The translations under genes and the position numbers were made by a program. A stretch of 64,000 nt of DNA, from positions 3,664,001 to 3,728,000 of the forward strand of contig NZ_CP039451.1 of NCBI RefSeq assembly GCF_004843725.1. The letters run 5' to 3'. The notes beneath the pieces are model-generated. The model was not told the DNA's origin. It searched no databases and saw nothing but the letters and a program-made list of their open reading frames with translations. How positions within the stretch are numbered: position 1 is the first letter of the stretch; the number at the start of each line of letters is the position of its first letter. Below are positions 26,455 through 34,958 of the stretch, one piece after another. The stretch is from Psychroserpens sp. NJDZ02 (GTDB taxonomy: Bacteria > Bacteroidota > Bacteroidia > Flavobacteriales > Flavobacteriaceae).

Positions 26455-27357
26455 ATGGTCAATTTAGAATGGTATAGAACATTTAAAGAAGTATATGAAA
26501 ACGGCACTTTAACTAAAGCGTCAATTGCTTTATATTCATCTCAACCTGGTGTTAGCGTGCATTTGAATGCCTTAGAAGTCTATGTTGGAAAAAAATTATT
26601 TGAACGCACTTCCAGAAAAATGATTCCTACGGAGGATGGAAAATTTTTATACGAATACATTATAGAATCGCTGAACAAGTTGGAAATTGCCGAACAGCAT
26701 TTTAAAAGAACAACTCAAGAAACAAATCCTTCTATAAATATTGGTATGTGTTCTGAGATGTTCCAACTGATTATTGAACCCGAAATTCCGAAGTTGGATT
26801 TTGACCTAGTGGCACGATTTGGTGCGCATACCGATTTAATAAAAGACTTGAATAATGGCATTTTAGATTTAGTGATTACGCCCAAAAAACAAAATGATAA
26901 AAAATCGCTGGTGGAGTATGTCCCTTTTTCGAAAGAAAGAATTATTCTCATTGCAGGAAATAAAACGGATACGACCGAGATAAAAAAGCACATCGAAGCT
27001 AATAATATGAATGCCTTAGAAGCAGAATTATTGAAAAATAGTTGGTATAGTTCCTCCAACGAAATGGAGCATTTTAGACGTTTTTGGTTTGAGAATTTCA
27101 ATAAAAAACCTTCTTTTAAACCCAACTATATTTTGCCTAATATCACTTCTATCATTCGATGTTTATCTAATGAAAACGGATTGGCATTAGTGCCTGATTT
27201 TCTATGTCAAAAGGAGATTTCGAATAAAGAGATCAATTTAGTTTGGGAAGGAAAAGTAAAAACCGAAAACACCTTGTATTTTGCCTCAAGAACAGATTTG
27301 AAATACAAGAAAGAACTAGAGGTGCTTCGAAATATATTTACAGCAAAGATGAAGTAA
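26455..27357 (+). CDS. LysR-family transcriptional regulator
   Basis: 300 aa: N-terminal winged helix-turn-helix ('FKEVYENGTLTKASIALYSS', 'QPGVSVHLNALEVYVGKKLF') and a LysR substrate-binding domain (about 90-295). 'NIGMCSEMFQLIIEPEI' begins the effector domain. It faces the mdaB-like quinone reductase gene across a palindrome, the classic LysR arrangement. The inducer may be a quinone or similar electrophile. Confidence 0.88.
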   Translation: MVNLEWYRTFKEVYENGTLTKASIALYSSQPGVSVHLNALEVYVGKKLFERTSRKMIPTEDGKFLYEYIIESLNKLEIAEQHFKRTTQETNPSINIGMCSEMFQLIIEPEIPKLDFDLVARFGAHTDLIKDLNNGILDLVITPKKQNDKKSLVEYVPFSKERIILIAGNKTDTTEIKKHIEANNMNALEAELLKNSWYSSSNEMEHFRRFWFENFNKKPSFKPNYILPNITSIIRCLSNENGLALVPDFLCQKEISNKEINLVWEGKVKTENTLYFASRTDLKYKKELEVLRNIFTAKMK

Positions 27358-27556
27358 TACCAAATAAACATCAAAATGACAAATTAAATTCGTTTCTTTT
27401 TCCTTAATATTTCAATATAAAATAGAACCATAACTAAGGCTATGATTAGATTTTCTATTTCATATTAAGAAAAAATAATTCAAATTTATTATCAATCATT
27501 TCGAAATTCATTTGGTATAAACAAAATGCAGCCGCTTATTATCATTAATAATAAAT

Positions 27557-27583
27557 AAAGCACAACTCTCGCTGTGCTTTTTG
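27557..27583 (+). terminator. Terminator hairpin
   Basis: AAAGCACA (27557-27564) pairs with TGTGCTTT (27573-27580), loop ACTCTCGC, followed by a short T-run. It is 200 bases past lysR and may end that transcript. Confidence 0.7.
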
Positions 27584-27640
27584 TTTGTATATTATTGTTT
27601 GCTCATTGTTGTGGGTACGAAGTCAGAGACATTCGCATAG

Positions 27641-27842
27641 CAACACTTAGATTTATCAGAACACTTCGCAGAACTGGTTATTGGTCTCCAGCAGAAAAAC
27701 TGAGGCTTATAAAAACGATTCCGGGAAGTATTTTGATAACGATAAAGGAGATCCAAAAGGGTGTTTTTTGCAAGCATATCAAGATGCTTATGATGGAGCT
27801 AAAATTGAAAAATTATTAGTACTAACGGATCGTTTATTCTAA
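27641..27842 (+). pseudogene. Gene remnant with a frameshift, family unknown
   Basis: Two adjoining frames read protein-like sequence: 'HLDLSEHFAELVIGLQQKN' (27644-27700) and, after skipping one T at 27701, 'EAYKNDSGKYFDNDKGDPKG' continuing to 'AYDGAKIEKLLVLTDRLF' and a TAA at 27840. Joined, they look like the C-terminal part of one soluble protein. There is no start codon and upstream stops interrupt it, so I call it a decayed gene end. Family not recognised. Confidence 0.35.
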
Positions 27843-27861
27843 ACGCTTTAGTTTAAAAAAA

Positions 27862-27896
27862 TAATAAGACTACCTAATAGAGTAGCCTTATTTATT
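27862..27896. terminator. Bidirectional terminator
   Basis: AATAAGACTAC and GTAGCCTTATT form a stem with one mismatch around CTAATAGA. An A-rich run lies before it and a T-rich run after it. It overlaps the end of hxlR on the minus strand. Confidence 0.6.
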
Positions 27897-28281
27897 TAAC
27901 CTCTTCAAACAAAAACTCGCCTTTAGTTTCTGCAGCAAATAAGCCCCATTCCGTAATTAGATTTAAAATAGGAGTAAGAGTTTGTCCAAACTCAGTTAGC
28001 GTGTATTCTACTTTTAAAGGTGGTTTTTTAGTATAAACTTTTCTGCTTACAATACCATCAGCTTCTAGTTGTTTCAATTGCAAACTTAGGGTGCGTTCTG
28101 TAATACCCGGTATTTCTTTACGTAACTCGTTATACCGCTTCTTATTACTAGTTAAATGTGTAAGTATAACACTCTTCCATTTTCCGCCAATAAGTTGCAT
28201 AGCTGCGCTTGTTGGGCAAAAGGATATTTTATCGTTGATCTTAATTTTTGGTTTCTTTTCAAATAGTTCTTTTCTATCCAT
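27892..28281 (-). CDS. HxlR-family redox/electrophile-type regulator
   Basis: 129 aa winged helix of the HxlR type: 'AAMQLIGGKWKSVILTHL', 'RYNELRKEIPGITERTLSLQ' and 'LKQLEADGIVSRKVY' are the core motifs. Cys22 ('ISFCPTSAAM') lies where YodB/HypR-type members carry their redox-active cysteine, which reacts with quinones or disulfide stress. It is divergent from the large oxidoreductase cluster starting at 28533. The dyad ACTAT-N7-ATAGT occurs in this intergenic region twice and once before the related cluster at 18082, so this protein is the prime candidate for binding it. Confidence 0.88.
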   Translation of the reverse strand: MDRKELFEKKPKIKINDKISFCPTSAAMQLIGGKWKSVILTHLTSNKKRYNELRKEIPGITERTLSLQLKQLEADGIVSRKVYTKKPPLKVEYTLTEFGQTLTPILNLITEWGLFAAETKGEFLFEEVK

Positions 28282-28365
28282 TACTTCTTATATATAAACT
28301 AAAATGTATTTCAATGTTAATTTGTTATTACAAAGCAAAGGTAAGCAGCTTTAATTTAATATGCA

Positions 28366-28382
28366 ACTATACTTTTTATAGT
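28366..28382. promoter_or_regulatory. 17-bp operator ACTAT-N7-ATAGT, site 3 (putative HxlR box)
   Basis: ACTATACTTTTTATAGT: six-base perfect arms ACTATA/TATAGT. It is located 85 bases upstream of hxlR and 167 bases before the nitroreductase gene, suggesting autoregulation. Further half-sites (ACTATA) occur at 28434-28444 and 28472. Confidence 0.6.
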
Positions 28383-28456
28383 TTATTTATTATGTTTATA
28401 GTATTGACAAACAGGTTGTTATATATTTATTGCTATACTATACTTTTAAACCGTTA

Positions 28457-28487
28457 TTGCAAGATAACAATACTATATATACTTTTG
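28457..28487 (+). promoter_or_regulatory. Bacteroidota promoter of cluster 2
   Basis: TTG (28457-28459), 20-base spacer, TACTTTTG (28480-28487). Same geometry and nearly the same bases as the promoter at 18011-18041. Confidence 0.8.
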
Positions 28488-28489
28488 TC

Positions 28490-28506
28490 ACTATAAAAAT
28501 GATAGT
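28490..28506. promoter_or_regulatory. 17-bp operator ACTAT-N7-ATAGT, site 2 (putative HxlR box)
   Basis: Identical to the 17-mer at 18044-18060 and likewise 2 bases after the -7 element, a position where a bound repressor would block transcription start. Confidence 0.7.
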
Positions 28507-28532
28507 ATAATTAATCGACTAAATATAAAGAC

Positions 28533-29186
28533 ATGAATTTAACAGATATTTTAAAAGACCGTTACTCTGTAAAACAGTTTGATGCTACTAAAAAGATCTC
28601 AGATGCAGATTTTAAACAAGTAAAAGATGTATTACGTTTAAGTCCATCAAGTATAAATTTACAACCTTGGCATTTTTTAATTGCAGATACTCCAGAAGGG
28701 AAAGCTCGTATTGCAAAAGGCACACAAGGATTTTTTCATTTTAATACGCCTAAGGTTTTAGATGCCTCTCACGTAATTGTTATTGCTGCTCGCACAAATG
28801 CAGATGATGTTTATATGGCTAGCATTTTAGAGCAAGAAGATAAAGACGGTCGTTTTGCTGCACAAGAATTTAAAGACCAAATGCACGGTGGACGTATGTT
28901 GTTTGCAGATATTCATAAATACGACCTTAAAGATTTACCACATTGGATGGAAAAACAAGTCTATTTAAATATGGGGTCTCTTTTATTAGGAGTTGCTGCT
29001 TTAGGTATAGACGCTTGCCCAATGGAAGGTGTAGATGTTAAAGCTTTAGATGAAGAATTCGGCTTACGTGAAAAAGGGTATACAGCATTAGCTGTTGTGT
29101 CTTTAGGATATAGAAAAGATACCGATTTTAATGCGAAGCTTCCAAAATCGAGATTTTCAGAAGAAACCATAATTACCAAATTATAA
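28533..29186 (+). CDS. Nitroreductase family protein, NfsB-like (cluster 2)
   Basis: 217 aa FMN nitroreductase closely related to the 18082-18747 product ('RYSVKQFDATKKISDADF', 'RLSPSSINLQPWHFLIA', 'GIDACPMEGVDVKALDEEF'). It reduces nitroaromatics or quinones using NAD(P)H. It is the first gene of a roughly 13-kb run of same-strand genes with short gaps and carries the promoter/operator shared with cluster 1. Confidence 0.9.
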   Translation: MNLTDILKDRYSVKQFDATKKISDADFKQVKDVLRLSPSSINLQPWHFLIADTPEGKARIAKGTQGFFHFNTPKVLDASHVIVIAARTNADDVYMASILEQEDKDGRFAAQEFKDQMHGGRMLFADIHKYDLKDLPHWMEKQVYLNMGSLLLGVAALGIDACPMEGVDVKALDEEFGLREKGYTALAVVSLGYRKDTDFNAKLPKSRFSEETIITKL

Positions 29187-29218
29187 AATAAACAAGAACA
29201 CTATAAAAACACATAATT

Positions 29219-29842
29219 ATGAAAAGCACAATAGTAAAATTCACAGCAAAACCAGAACACGCAACTAGTTTTGCAGCAACCTTAAAAGAAGCACAAGCAG
29301 CAACACAAAAAGAAGCTGGTAATAAAGAAATTAAAGTATTTGTATCGAATACAGATGCCAATGTATTTTTTGTTTACGAACGTTGGGCAGACAAAGCAGC
29401 AATAACATCTCACGATAACGAGCCGCACACAAAGAAGTTAATGAAAGTTGGACAAACTGCATTAGCAGGTGCTCCAGATTTTTATTTATTAGGGGATACC
29501 AATCCGTTACCAGACCATTCTAAATCTGCAAACGCAGAAGATGAAGTATTTATCATTTTCTTCATTTTTAAGTTGAAAACAGCATTTAGAGCACAACTTT
29601 TAAATCAGTTTGAAGATCACATTACACATACTAGAAAAGAGGAAAAAGGAAACATTCTTTTTGATTTATACACAGTAGACGACCAAGACGATACATTGGC
29701 TGTTTATGAGCATTGGAGAAAAGAATCTGATGTTTGGGACATTCACTTTCACCAACCATACGCAGAAAAAACGGGTAAACTTATGGAAGAAGCTGTTATT
29801 GGTGATTTAAAGCAGTATATGAATTTTGTAACTGAAATTTAA
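29219..29842 (+). CDS. Protein with two ABM monooxygenase domains
   Basis: 207 aa. Domain 1 (1-95): 'STIVKFTAKPEHATSFAATL', 'KVFVSNTDANVFFVYERW'. Domain 2 (105-205): 'FIIFFIFKLKTAFRAQLLNQ', 'LYTVDDQDDTLAVYEHW'. Each is a ferredoxin-like ABM/YgiN-type unit, so the chain forms an internal pseudo-dimer. Acts presumably on quinols or related aromatics in the cytoplasm. It lies 32 bases after the nitroreductase and 12 before the next gene. Confidence 0.85.
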   Translation: MKSTIVKFTAKPEHATSFAATLKEAQAATQKEAGNKEIKVFVSNTDANVFFVYERWADKAAITSHDNEPHTKKLMKVGQTALAGAPDFYLLGDTNPLPDHSKSANAEDEVFIIFFIFKLKTAFRAQLLNQFEDHITHTRKEEKGNILFDLYTVDDQDDTLAVYEHWRKESDVWDIHFHQPYAEKTGKLMEEAVIGDLKQYMNFVTEI

Positions 29843-29854
29843 AAATTTTTTAAA

Positions 29855-30757
29855 ATGAAAAATATAATTACAGCACTAGTTTACGGAATTATCGTTGCAG
29901 TTAGTATTCAGGAAATTTCTGCTCAAGAACCAAGTATGAGAACTTTTAATGAAAACACAAAAGCAGTACAATTAGATAAGGGTACGATGCAAATTTTTGA
30001 TTATGGTGAAACTAAAGTTCATGTTTACGAAACCAAAGGTTTTTTTAATACACACGCTTTTTTTATTGAAAAAAACGGAAAAGGAGTATTGATTGAAACA
30101 CCACCAATGAAAGATAATTACAAGGAGCTTGTAAATTATATTGTTGGTTTATGTTACACAAATATTGATGTGATGGTTTCTTATCATTTAATAGGAAAGC
30201 ACTTTTTTGATACGGATAAACTAAAATTTAACCATATATATTCTGATCAAAAATCTTTAGATTATATGACGAATTCGGGTAATGAATCGCTCTCAAAATT
30301 AGCAGAAGTTTCAGGTGAAGATCTAGACGAAACTACAATAGTACCAACCGATTTGCTAGAAGCAGGAGCACAAGAAATTTCAGGAATTCCTTTTATTATT
30401 ACGCCAACTGGTTTTGGTTTTGATGTAGAAATGCCAGAAATAAAGGCTGTTCACTTGCATATGGTTGGGCACGATAACCATACTATGATTTTTAATTCAG
30501 AATTTATAGATACCGTAATTAACGAGCTTTCTGCTTTTCAAGAAAAAGGGTATACCACCTATTTTTCTTCACACAGTGCACCCGAAACTTCGGGAGATGT
30601 GACCATTAAAATCAACTATCTTAAAGAGATGAAAGCTATTCTTTCAGCTTCTAAAAATAGCGAAGAATTTATTCAGAAAATGGATAAAGCCTATCCTAAT
30701 TTTGGATGGAGAAACTACTTATTAGGAAGTGCAAATATGTTGTTTACTGAAAACTAA
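29855..30757 (+). CDS. Exported metallo-beta-lactamase-like protein with altered metal site
   Basis: 300 aa with a signal peptide ending 'SIQEISAQ'. The order of strands ('KVHVYETKGFFNTHAFFIEK', 'GVLIETPPMKDNYKELVNYI') and the later 'SHSAPET' suggest an MBL fold. Where H-x-H-x-D-H is expected, the sequence reads 'VSYHLIGKHFF', so only two His remain and the Asp is absent. It may bind fewer metals or act non-hydrolytically. Same-strand neighbours with short gaps place it in the HxlR-type cluster. Confidence 0.65.
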   Translation: MKNIITALVYGIIVAVSIQEISAQEPSMRTFNENTKAVQLDKGTMQIFDYGETKVHVYETKGFFNTHAFFIEKNGKGVLIETPPMKDNYKELVNYIVGLCYTNIDVMVSYHLIGKHFFDTDKLKFNHIYSDQKSLDYMTNSGNESLSKLAEVSGEDLDETTIVPTDLLEAGAQEISGIPFIITPTGFGFDVEMPEIKAVHLHMVGHDNHTMIFNSEFIDTVINELSAFQEKGYTTYFSSHSAPETSGDVTIKINYLKEMKAILSASKNSEEFIQKMDKAYPNFGWRNYLLGSANMLFTEN

Positions 30758-30784
30758 TTCAGTTAAACAAAAAAAACTACTATT

Positions 30785-31639
30785 ATGAAAAAACTAATAC
30801 TACTATTTTCGTTGGCGCTTTTAGCAAGCTGCGGAAATGAGACTAAAAAAGAAGCAACGTCAACTTCGGAAGAAGGACACGGACATTCACATTCTCAAGT
30901 TACGGACGAACACGGTTTGGCGCCTCATACCGAAAATACCATTCACCAATATGCACCAACGGTTGCCTTATTAAATAGTATCTACGAAGGTAATATTACG
31001 CCGCAACAAATGGTACAACAGGGTAACATTGGTATTGGAACCGTAAATCATTTGGCTGGCGAATTGGTTGCTGTAGACGGAGTGGTCTACACGATTGATG
31101 CCGAAGGCGGAATAGCAGAAGCACCGGAAGATTTAGAATCACCAAATATGACGATGATAAATTTTCAGCCGAAACAAACCGTAACTGTTGAAAATATTGA
31201 GTCGTATGAAGATTTAACTAGAGAACTTCAAAAATATTCAACCTCTAAAAATAGCTTTTACGCGTATAGAATTAAAGGTGAATTTAAGCACTTAAAAATG
31301 GCTTCTGCCCATAAAGTAGAGAATGAAGATGTGTCTTTATTTGAATATTTAGATACACGTGTAATGTATACTAGAGACAACATTAAGGGGACTTTGGTTG
31401 GCTTATTTACACCAGATTATTTAGGAAACATCGTAATTCCTGGAATGCATTTTCACTTCTTATCAGACGACATTAAACTTGGCGGACATTTAGAAGACAT
31501 CAAATTTGATAAACTGTCTATTGAAATTCAAGAAGTAAACCAAGTTAATTTACAACTTCCAGAAACAGAAAAATTCAGGAATAAAGATTTAAAACAAGGT
31601 GCAGCACCAAAGGCTACAGCTAAACAAAACGGAAAATAA
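30785..31639 (+). CDS. budA: Acetolactate decarboxylase, lipoprotein
   Basis: 284 aa. Signal and lipobox 'LALLASC' (Cys16), then a His-rich linker ('GHGHSHSQ'), then an alpha-acetolactate decarboxylase domain (about 50-270). The zinc ligands are His222, His224 and His235 in 'GMHFHFLSDDIKLGGHLED'. ALDC converts 2-acetolactate to acetoin. Export and lipidation are unusual, since most bacterial copies are cytoplasmic, although an exported form is known in Bacillus/Brevibacillus. Its presence among quinone and aldehyde enzymes suggests a substrate related to diketones or hydroxyketones. Confidence 0.85.
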   Translation: MKKLILLFSLALLASCGNETKKEATSTSEEGHGHSHSQVTDEHGLAPHTENTIHQYAPTVALLNSIYEGNITPQQMVQQGNIGIGTVNHLAGELVAVDGVVYTIDAEGGIAEAPEDLESPNMTMINFQPKQTVTVENIESYEDLTRELQKYSTSKNSFYAYRIKGEFKHLKMASAHKVENEDVSLFEYLDTRVMYTRDNIKGTLVGLFTPDYLGNIVIPGMHFHFLSDDIKLGGHLEDIKFDKLSIEIQEVNQVNLQLPETEKFRNKDLKQGAAPKATAKQNGK

Positions 31640-31646
31640 TAATATT

Positions 31647-33326
31647 ATGAAAAAGCACATAATATTAGTTTTAGCATTGTTTTTTTCTTTTACAACTATT
31701 GCGCAAAACACAAAAGAAGACAACTATAAAACAGGTGTAAAAATTGTAAACGAGGTAAATGGCGATGGCGCTTCAAAAGGTTTGGAAGCCGCTTTTAAAA
31801 GCGTGTCTCCAGATATGGCAGATTATATTATTCGCTATGGTTTTGGTGAAATTTACAACAGACCAGGTTTAGATTTTAAGACAAAAGAATTATTAATAAT
31901 TGCTAGTCTTACTACACAAGCCAATGCAAAATCGCAATTAAAGTCGCATATGAAAGCTGCACTAAACCTTGGTGTAACTCCAGATGAGATTTCTGAAACG
32001 ATGATTTTGTTGAGTCTCTATACTGGTTTTCCAGCTGCTAACAATGGGGTTTTTGCTTTGAAAGAAGTTTTAGATGAAACTAATTATGCTACCTCTTCTA
32101 AAATAAATTCTACGGATCAATTAATTAAAAACTGGGAATTAGAGGGTTTTGCTATGCCAGAATCTATAGTAGCTTCTCCAACTGAAGATTGGTTGTATGT
32201 TTCTAACGTAAATCAGAATGAAAAAGGATATATAAGCCGAATTACAAAAGCTGGTAAAGTAGATAATTATAAATGGGTTACAGGTTTAAATAACCCTGCT
32301 GGTTTAGTTTTATACCAAGACAAATTGTATGTAGGTGATGGTAAGGAACTTCATATAATTGATGTAAAAAAAGGTAAGCTGATAAATAGCTTTACATCAA
32401 CAGATGTGGTTTCATTAAATGATGTTGTAGTTTCTAAAACTGGACAGGTTTTTATCTCTGATATTGCAGGCGGAAAAATTTTCACTTTAGAAAATAACAA
32501 ACTAATAGTTTGGTTTCAAACACCAGAAATTAAGCATCCAAACGGAATTTTCATCCAAGATGATAATTTAATTATAGCTGATTTTGGTGCAGAATTATCA
32601 TTAGAGTTAACTCCAGATAAGTATGGTAGTTTATATAAAGTCAACCTAAAAGACAAAACAGCTACGATGATTAAAAGTGGCTATCAATTAGGTGCTTTAG
32701 ATGGTTTAGCAGTAGTTAAAGATGGATTTTTAGTTACAGGTGGTACGGTTAGCGATTTGTTTTTTATTAACGATAATGCCAAAAAGTTAATTGGAACTTT
32801 TCCAAAAGGTTTAGCAGATATAAGTATTCTAGGCAATACACTATACGCTCCAATTCTCTTTAGTAATAAAATTGAAGCTTTTTCAGTTCCAAATAATTTG
32901 GTTTCTAGCGAGACTATTGATGATAACTGGCATCGAATTAAAACAAAAGAGGAGTATTTAAAATTAGCTGCCGATAATTTTTATGGTGATAAAGAGGGTA
33001 CATCAGTAGCTACTCACGACGGACAAATATTTGGAGTCTTTGGCGGAAAAATACTAACAGGAACTTGGGATTGGAAAGATGCTTTCTTTACTCGTACAAG
33101 TAAAATTGGCGATTTGGATTTGGGTTATGACGAAATTGTAATCGAAGTAAATGCTACACAGATGCGATTGACCTTAAAACAAGGTAAAGGGGCGACTGTA
33201 GTCTACGATAAAAAGTATGGAGCCTCTTTCTTAATAAAATCACAAAACATCAAGAAGGGCACAAAAGTACAGTCCAAGGGAGCATTTTTACCATTACTAA
33301 ATTATAAGACATTTATAGATTTATAG
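31647..33326 (+). CDS. Exported fusion: carboxymuconolactone decarboxylase-like domain + SMP-30-type propeller
   Basis: 559 aa with a signal peptide ('LALFFSFTTIAQ'). Residues about 20-125 are a CMD/AhpD-like helical domain ('YGFGEIYNRPGLDFKTKELL', 'HMKAALNLGVTPDEISETM', 'SLYTGFPAANNGV') of the PcaC type without the AhpD CxxC. About 140-410 is a six-bladed SMP-30/gluconolactonase-like propeller ('MPESIVASPTEDWLYVSN', 'VFISDIAGGKIFTLE'). A C-terminal module (about 425-555, 'GTWDWKDAFFTRTSKIGDL') is shared with the 37500-39338 protein. Start moved from 31599 to the ATG at 31647, where the signal peptide begins. A lactone or aromatic substrate is plausible. Confidence 0.8.
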   Translation: MKKHIILVLALFFSFTTIAQNTKEDNYKTGVKIVNEVNGDGASKGLEAAFKSVSPDMADYIIRYGFGEIYNRPGLDFKTKELLIIASLTTQANAKSQLKSHMKAALNLGVTPDEISETMILLSLYTGFPAANNGVFALKEVLDETNYATSSKINSTDQLIKNWELEGFAMPESIVASPTEDWLYVSNVNQNEKGYISRITKAGKVDNYKWVTGLNNPAGLVLYQDKLYVGDGKELHIIDVKKGKLINSFTSTDVVSLNDVVVSKTGQVFISDIAGGKIFTLENNKLIVWFQTPEIKHPNGIFIQDDNLIIADFGAELSLELTPDKYGSLYKVNLKDKTATMIKSGYQLGALDGLAVVKDGFLVTGGTVSDLFFINDNAKKLIGTFPKGLADISILGNTLYAPILFSNKIEAFSVPNNLVSSETIDDNWHRIKTKEEYLKLAADNFYGDKEGTSVATHDGQIFGVFGGKILTGTWDWKDAFFTRTSKIGDLDLGYDEIVIEVNATQMRLTLKQGKGATVVYDKKYGASFLIKSQNIKKGTKVQSKGAFLPLLNYKTFIDL

Positions 33327-33362
33327 TGTCATTAAAATTAACAAATAACTAAAATTAAAATT

Positions 33363-33881
33363 ATGAAAAAAGTACAACTAACAGTAGTATTAATTGGTGC
33401 TATCTTATTTGCATCTTGTACAGACAATTCTGCGGAATTAAAAAAATTAAATGAAAACATTACAAATTTGGAATCTAAAATAGAAGTTCAAAATCAGGAG
33501 CAAGCGACTTTAGAGGCAAACAAAAAAGTAGTAACAGATTTTTATCAAGACCTCTTCGGAAACCAGAATTATCAAAACATGGATAAATATGTTGGTCCAG
33601 TTTACATTCAGCACAACCCTAATGTTGCAGATGGTAGAGAAGCGCTTAAAGAAATGTTACCTATTTGGTTAAAAGATGCTCCTAAATTTAAACTCAACTT
33701 CAATCTTATTGTTGCAGAAAAAGACCTAGTTTTTGTACAAGTAATTACAAATAAAGAAGGTGATAGAACCTCTACAATGGATGTTTTTAGAATTACAGAC
33801 GGTAAAATTTCTGAACATTGGGATGCGTTTAACACCTTCAATAAAGGAGATAAATCTGCGAACGATAATCCTTTATTTTAA
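33363..33881 (+). CDS. SnoaL/NTF2-like lipoprotein
   Basis: 172 aa: lipobox 'ILFASC' (Cys19), a short coiled coil ('LKKLNENITNLESKIEVQ'), and a SnoaL-like polyketide-cyclase/NTF2 fold (about 50-170) with 'FYQDLFGNQNYQNMDKYVG', 'YIQHNPNVADGREALKEML' and 'DVFRITDGKISEHWDAF'. Such domains isomerise or cyclise small molecules. Exported and probably attached to a membrane. Inside the HxlR-type cluster. Confidence 0.85.
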   Translation: MKKVQLTVVLIGAILFASCTDNSAELKKLNENITNLESKIEVQNQEQATLEANKKVVTDFYQDLFGNQNYQNMDKYVGPVYIQHNPNVADGREALKEMLPIWLKDAPKFKLNFNLIVAEKDLVFVQVITNKEGDRTSTMDVFRITDGKISEHWDAFNTFNKGDKSANDNPLF

Positions 33882-33920
33882 TCAAATTCATCAAATATAA
33901 TTTTTTAAAAAATACACCAT

Positions 33921-34862
33921 ATGAAAGCTATAGTATTAACAAAAGCAGGAGGTGTAGAAAATTTACATTTAAGTGAAATAGACATACCTCAAATTAATGA
34001 TGATGAAATTTTGATAAAAACAGCTGCAATTTCATTAAACCCTGCAGATGTTAAACCAAAGTATTCTGATGAAATGCTAAATATGATTTACGGAACAGAA
34101 AGACCGTTAATTCTTTGTTGGGATATTTCTGGGACAATTACTAAAGTTGGTAAAAATGTGAGTCAATTTAAAGAAGGAGATAGGGTTTTTGGTATGGCAA
34201 ATTTCCCTGGTAAAGGCGGTGCTTATGCAGAATATGTATCCACACCAGCATCAGGTTTTGCTAAAATTCCAGAAGCTATTTCATTTGTAGATGCAGCAGC
34301 AGCAACTCTTGCAGCATTAACAGCACTTCAGACTTTAAAAGGAAGAATAAAAGAAGAAGATAAAGTTTTAATACAAGGTGGTTCTGGCGGAGTTGGTCAT
34401 TTTGCTGTTCAAATAGCCAAAGCAATGAATGCTTATGTTATTACTACAGCTTCAGGTGATAATAAAGAATTTATAAAATCTTTAGGAGCAGATGAGCTTA
34501 TAGATTACAAAACTCAAAACTTTGAAGAGGAAGTTTCTAATCTAGATTTCGTTTTGGACATTTTTGGAGGAGAAATTCTAGAAAAATCAATGTCTTTATT
34601 AAAGCCTGAGGGTATTTTAGTATCTACTTTATTACAAGAAATACCTGAAGAATTAGAGCAAAAGGCAAAAAAACGTAATGTGGAACTACACGGTATTGTT
34701 GTTAATTCTAATAGTGAAGACATTAATACAATTGCATCTATGTTGGAAGCAGGAACCCTAAAACCGCATATACATAAGCTATTTCCTTTTGAAAAAATGA
34801 GAGAAGCACACACTGTTGTTGAAAAAGGAGGATTGACAGGAAAAGTGGTTGTCACCATTTAA
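33921..34862 (+). CDS. NADP-dependent quinone oxidoreductase-like MDR (copy 1)
   Basis: 313 aa zinc-independent medium-chain reductase. 'AISLNPADVKPKYSDEML' and 'CWDISGTITKVGKNV' are catalytic-domain blocks, and the cofactor site is 'IQGGSGGVGHFAVQIAK'. It is the most divergent of three homologous copies (34959-35900 and 39527-40468 are far closer to each other). Expected to reduce quinones or alpha,beta-unsaturated carbonyls with NADPH in the cytoplasm. Confidence 0.88.
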   Translation: MKAIVLTKAGGVENLHLSEIDIPQINDDEILIKTAAISLNPADVKPKYSDEMLNMIYGTERPLILCWDISGTITKVGKNVSQFKEGDRVFGMANFPGKGGAYAEYVSTPASGFAKIPEAISFVDAAAATLAALTALQTLKGRIKEEDKVLIQGGSGGVGHFAVQIAKAMNAYVITTASGDNKEFIKSLGADELIDYKTQNFEEEVSNLDFVLDIFGGEILEKSMSLLKPEGILVSTLLQEIPEELEQKAKKRNVELHGIVVNSNSEDINTIASMLEAGTLKPHIHKLFPFEKMREAHTVVEKGGLTGKVVVTI

Positions 34863-34958
34863 CTAATAACAGTCAGTAGTATAGCAATACTAATTTCGGT
34901 GCGACATATAATTTATAACCGAAATATTCAATTAATTATATTTTAAAACACACACAAT

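Noticed and set aside
27574..27819. 81-codon frame beginning MLFVCILLFAHC
   Set aside because: Its frame runs across the remnant found in two other frames and its sequence has no protein-like features after the first residues.
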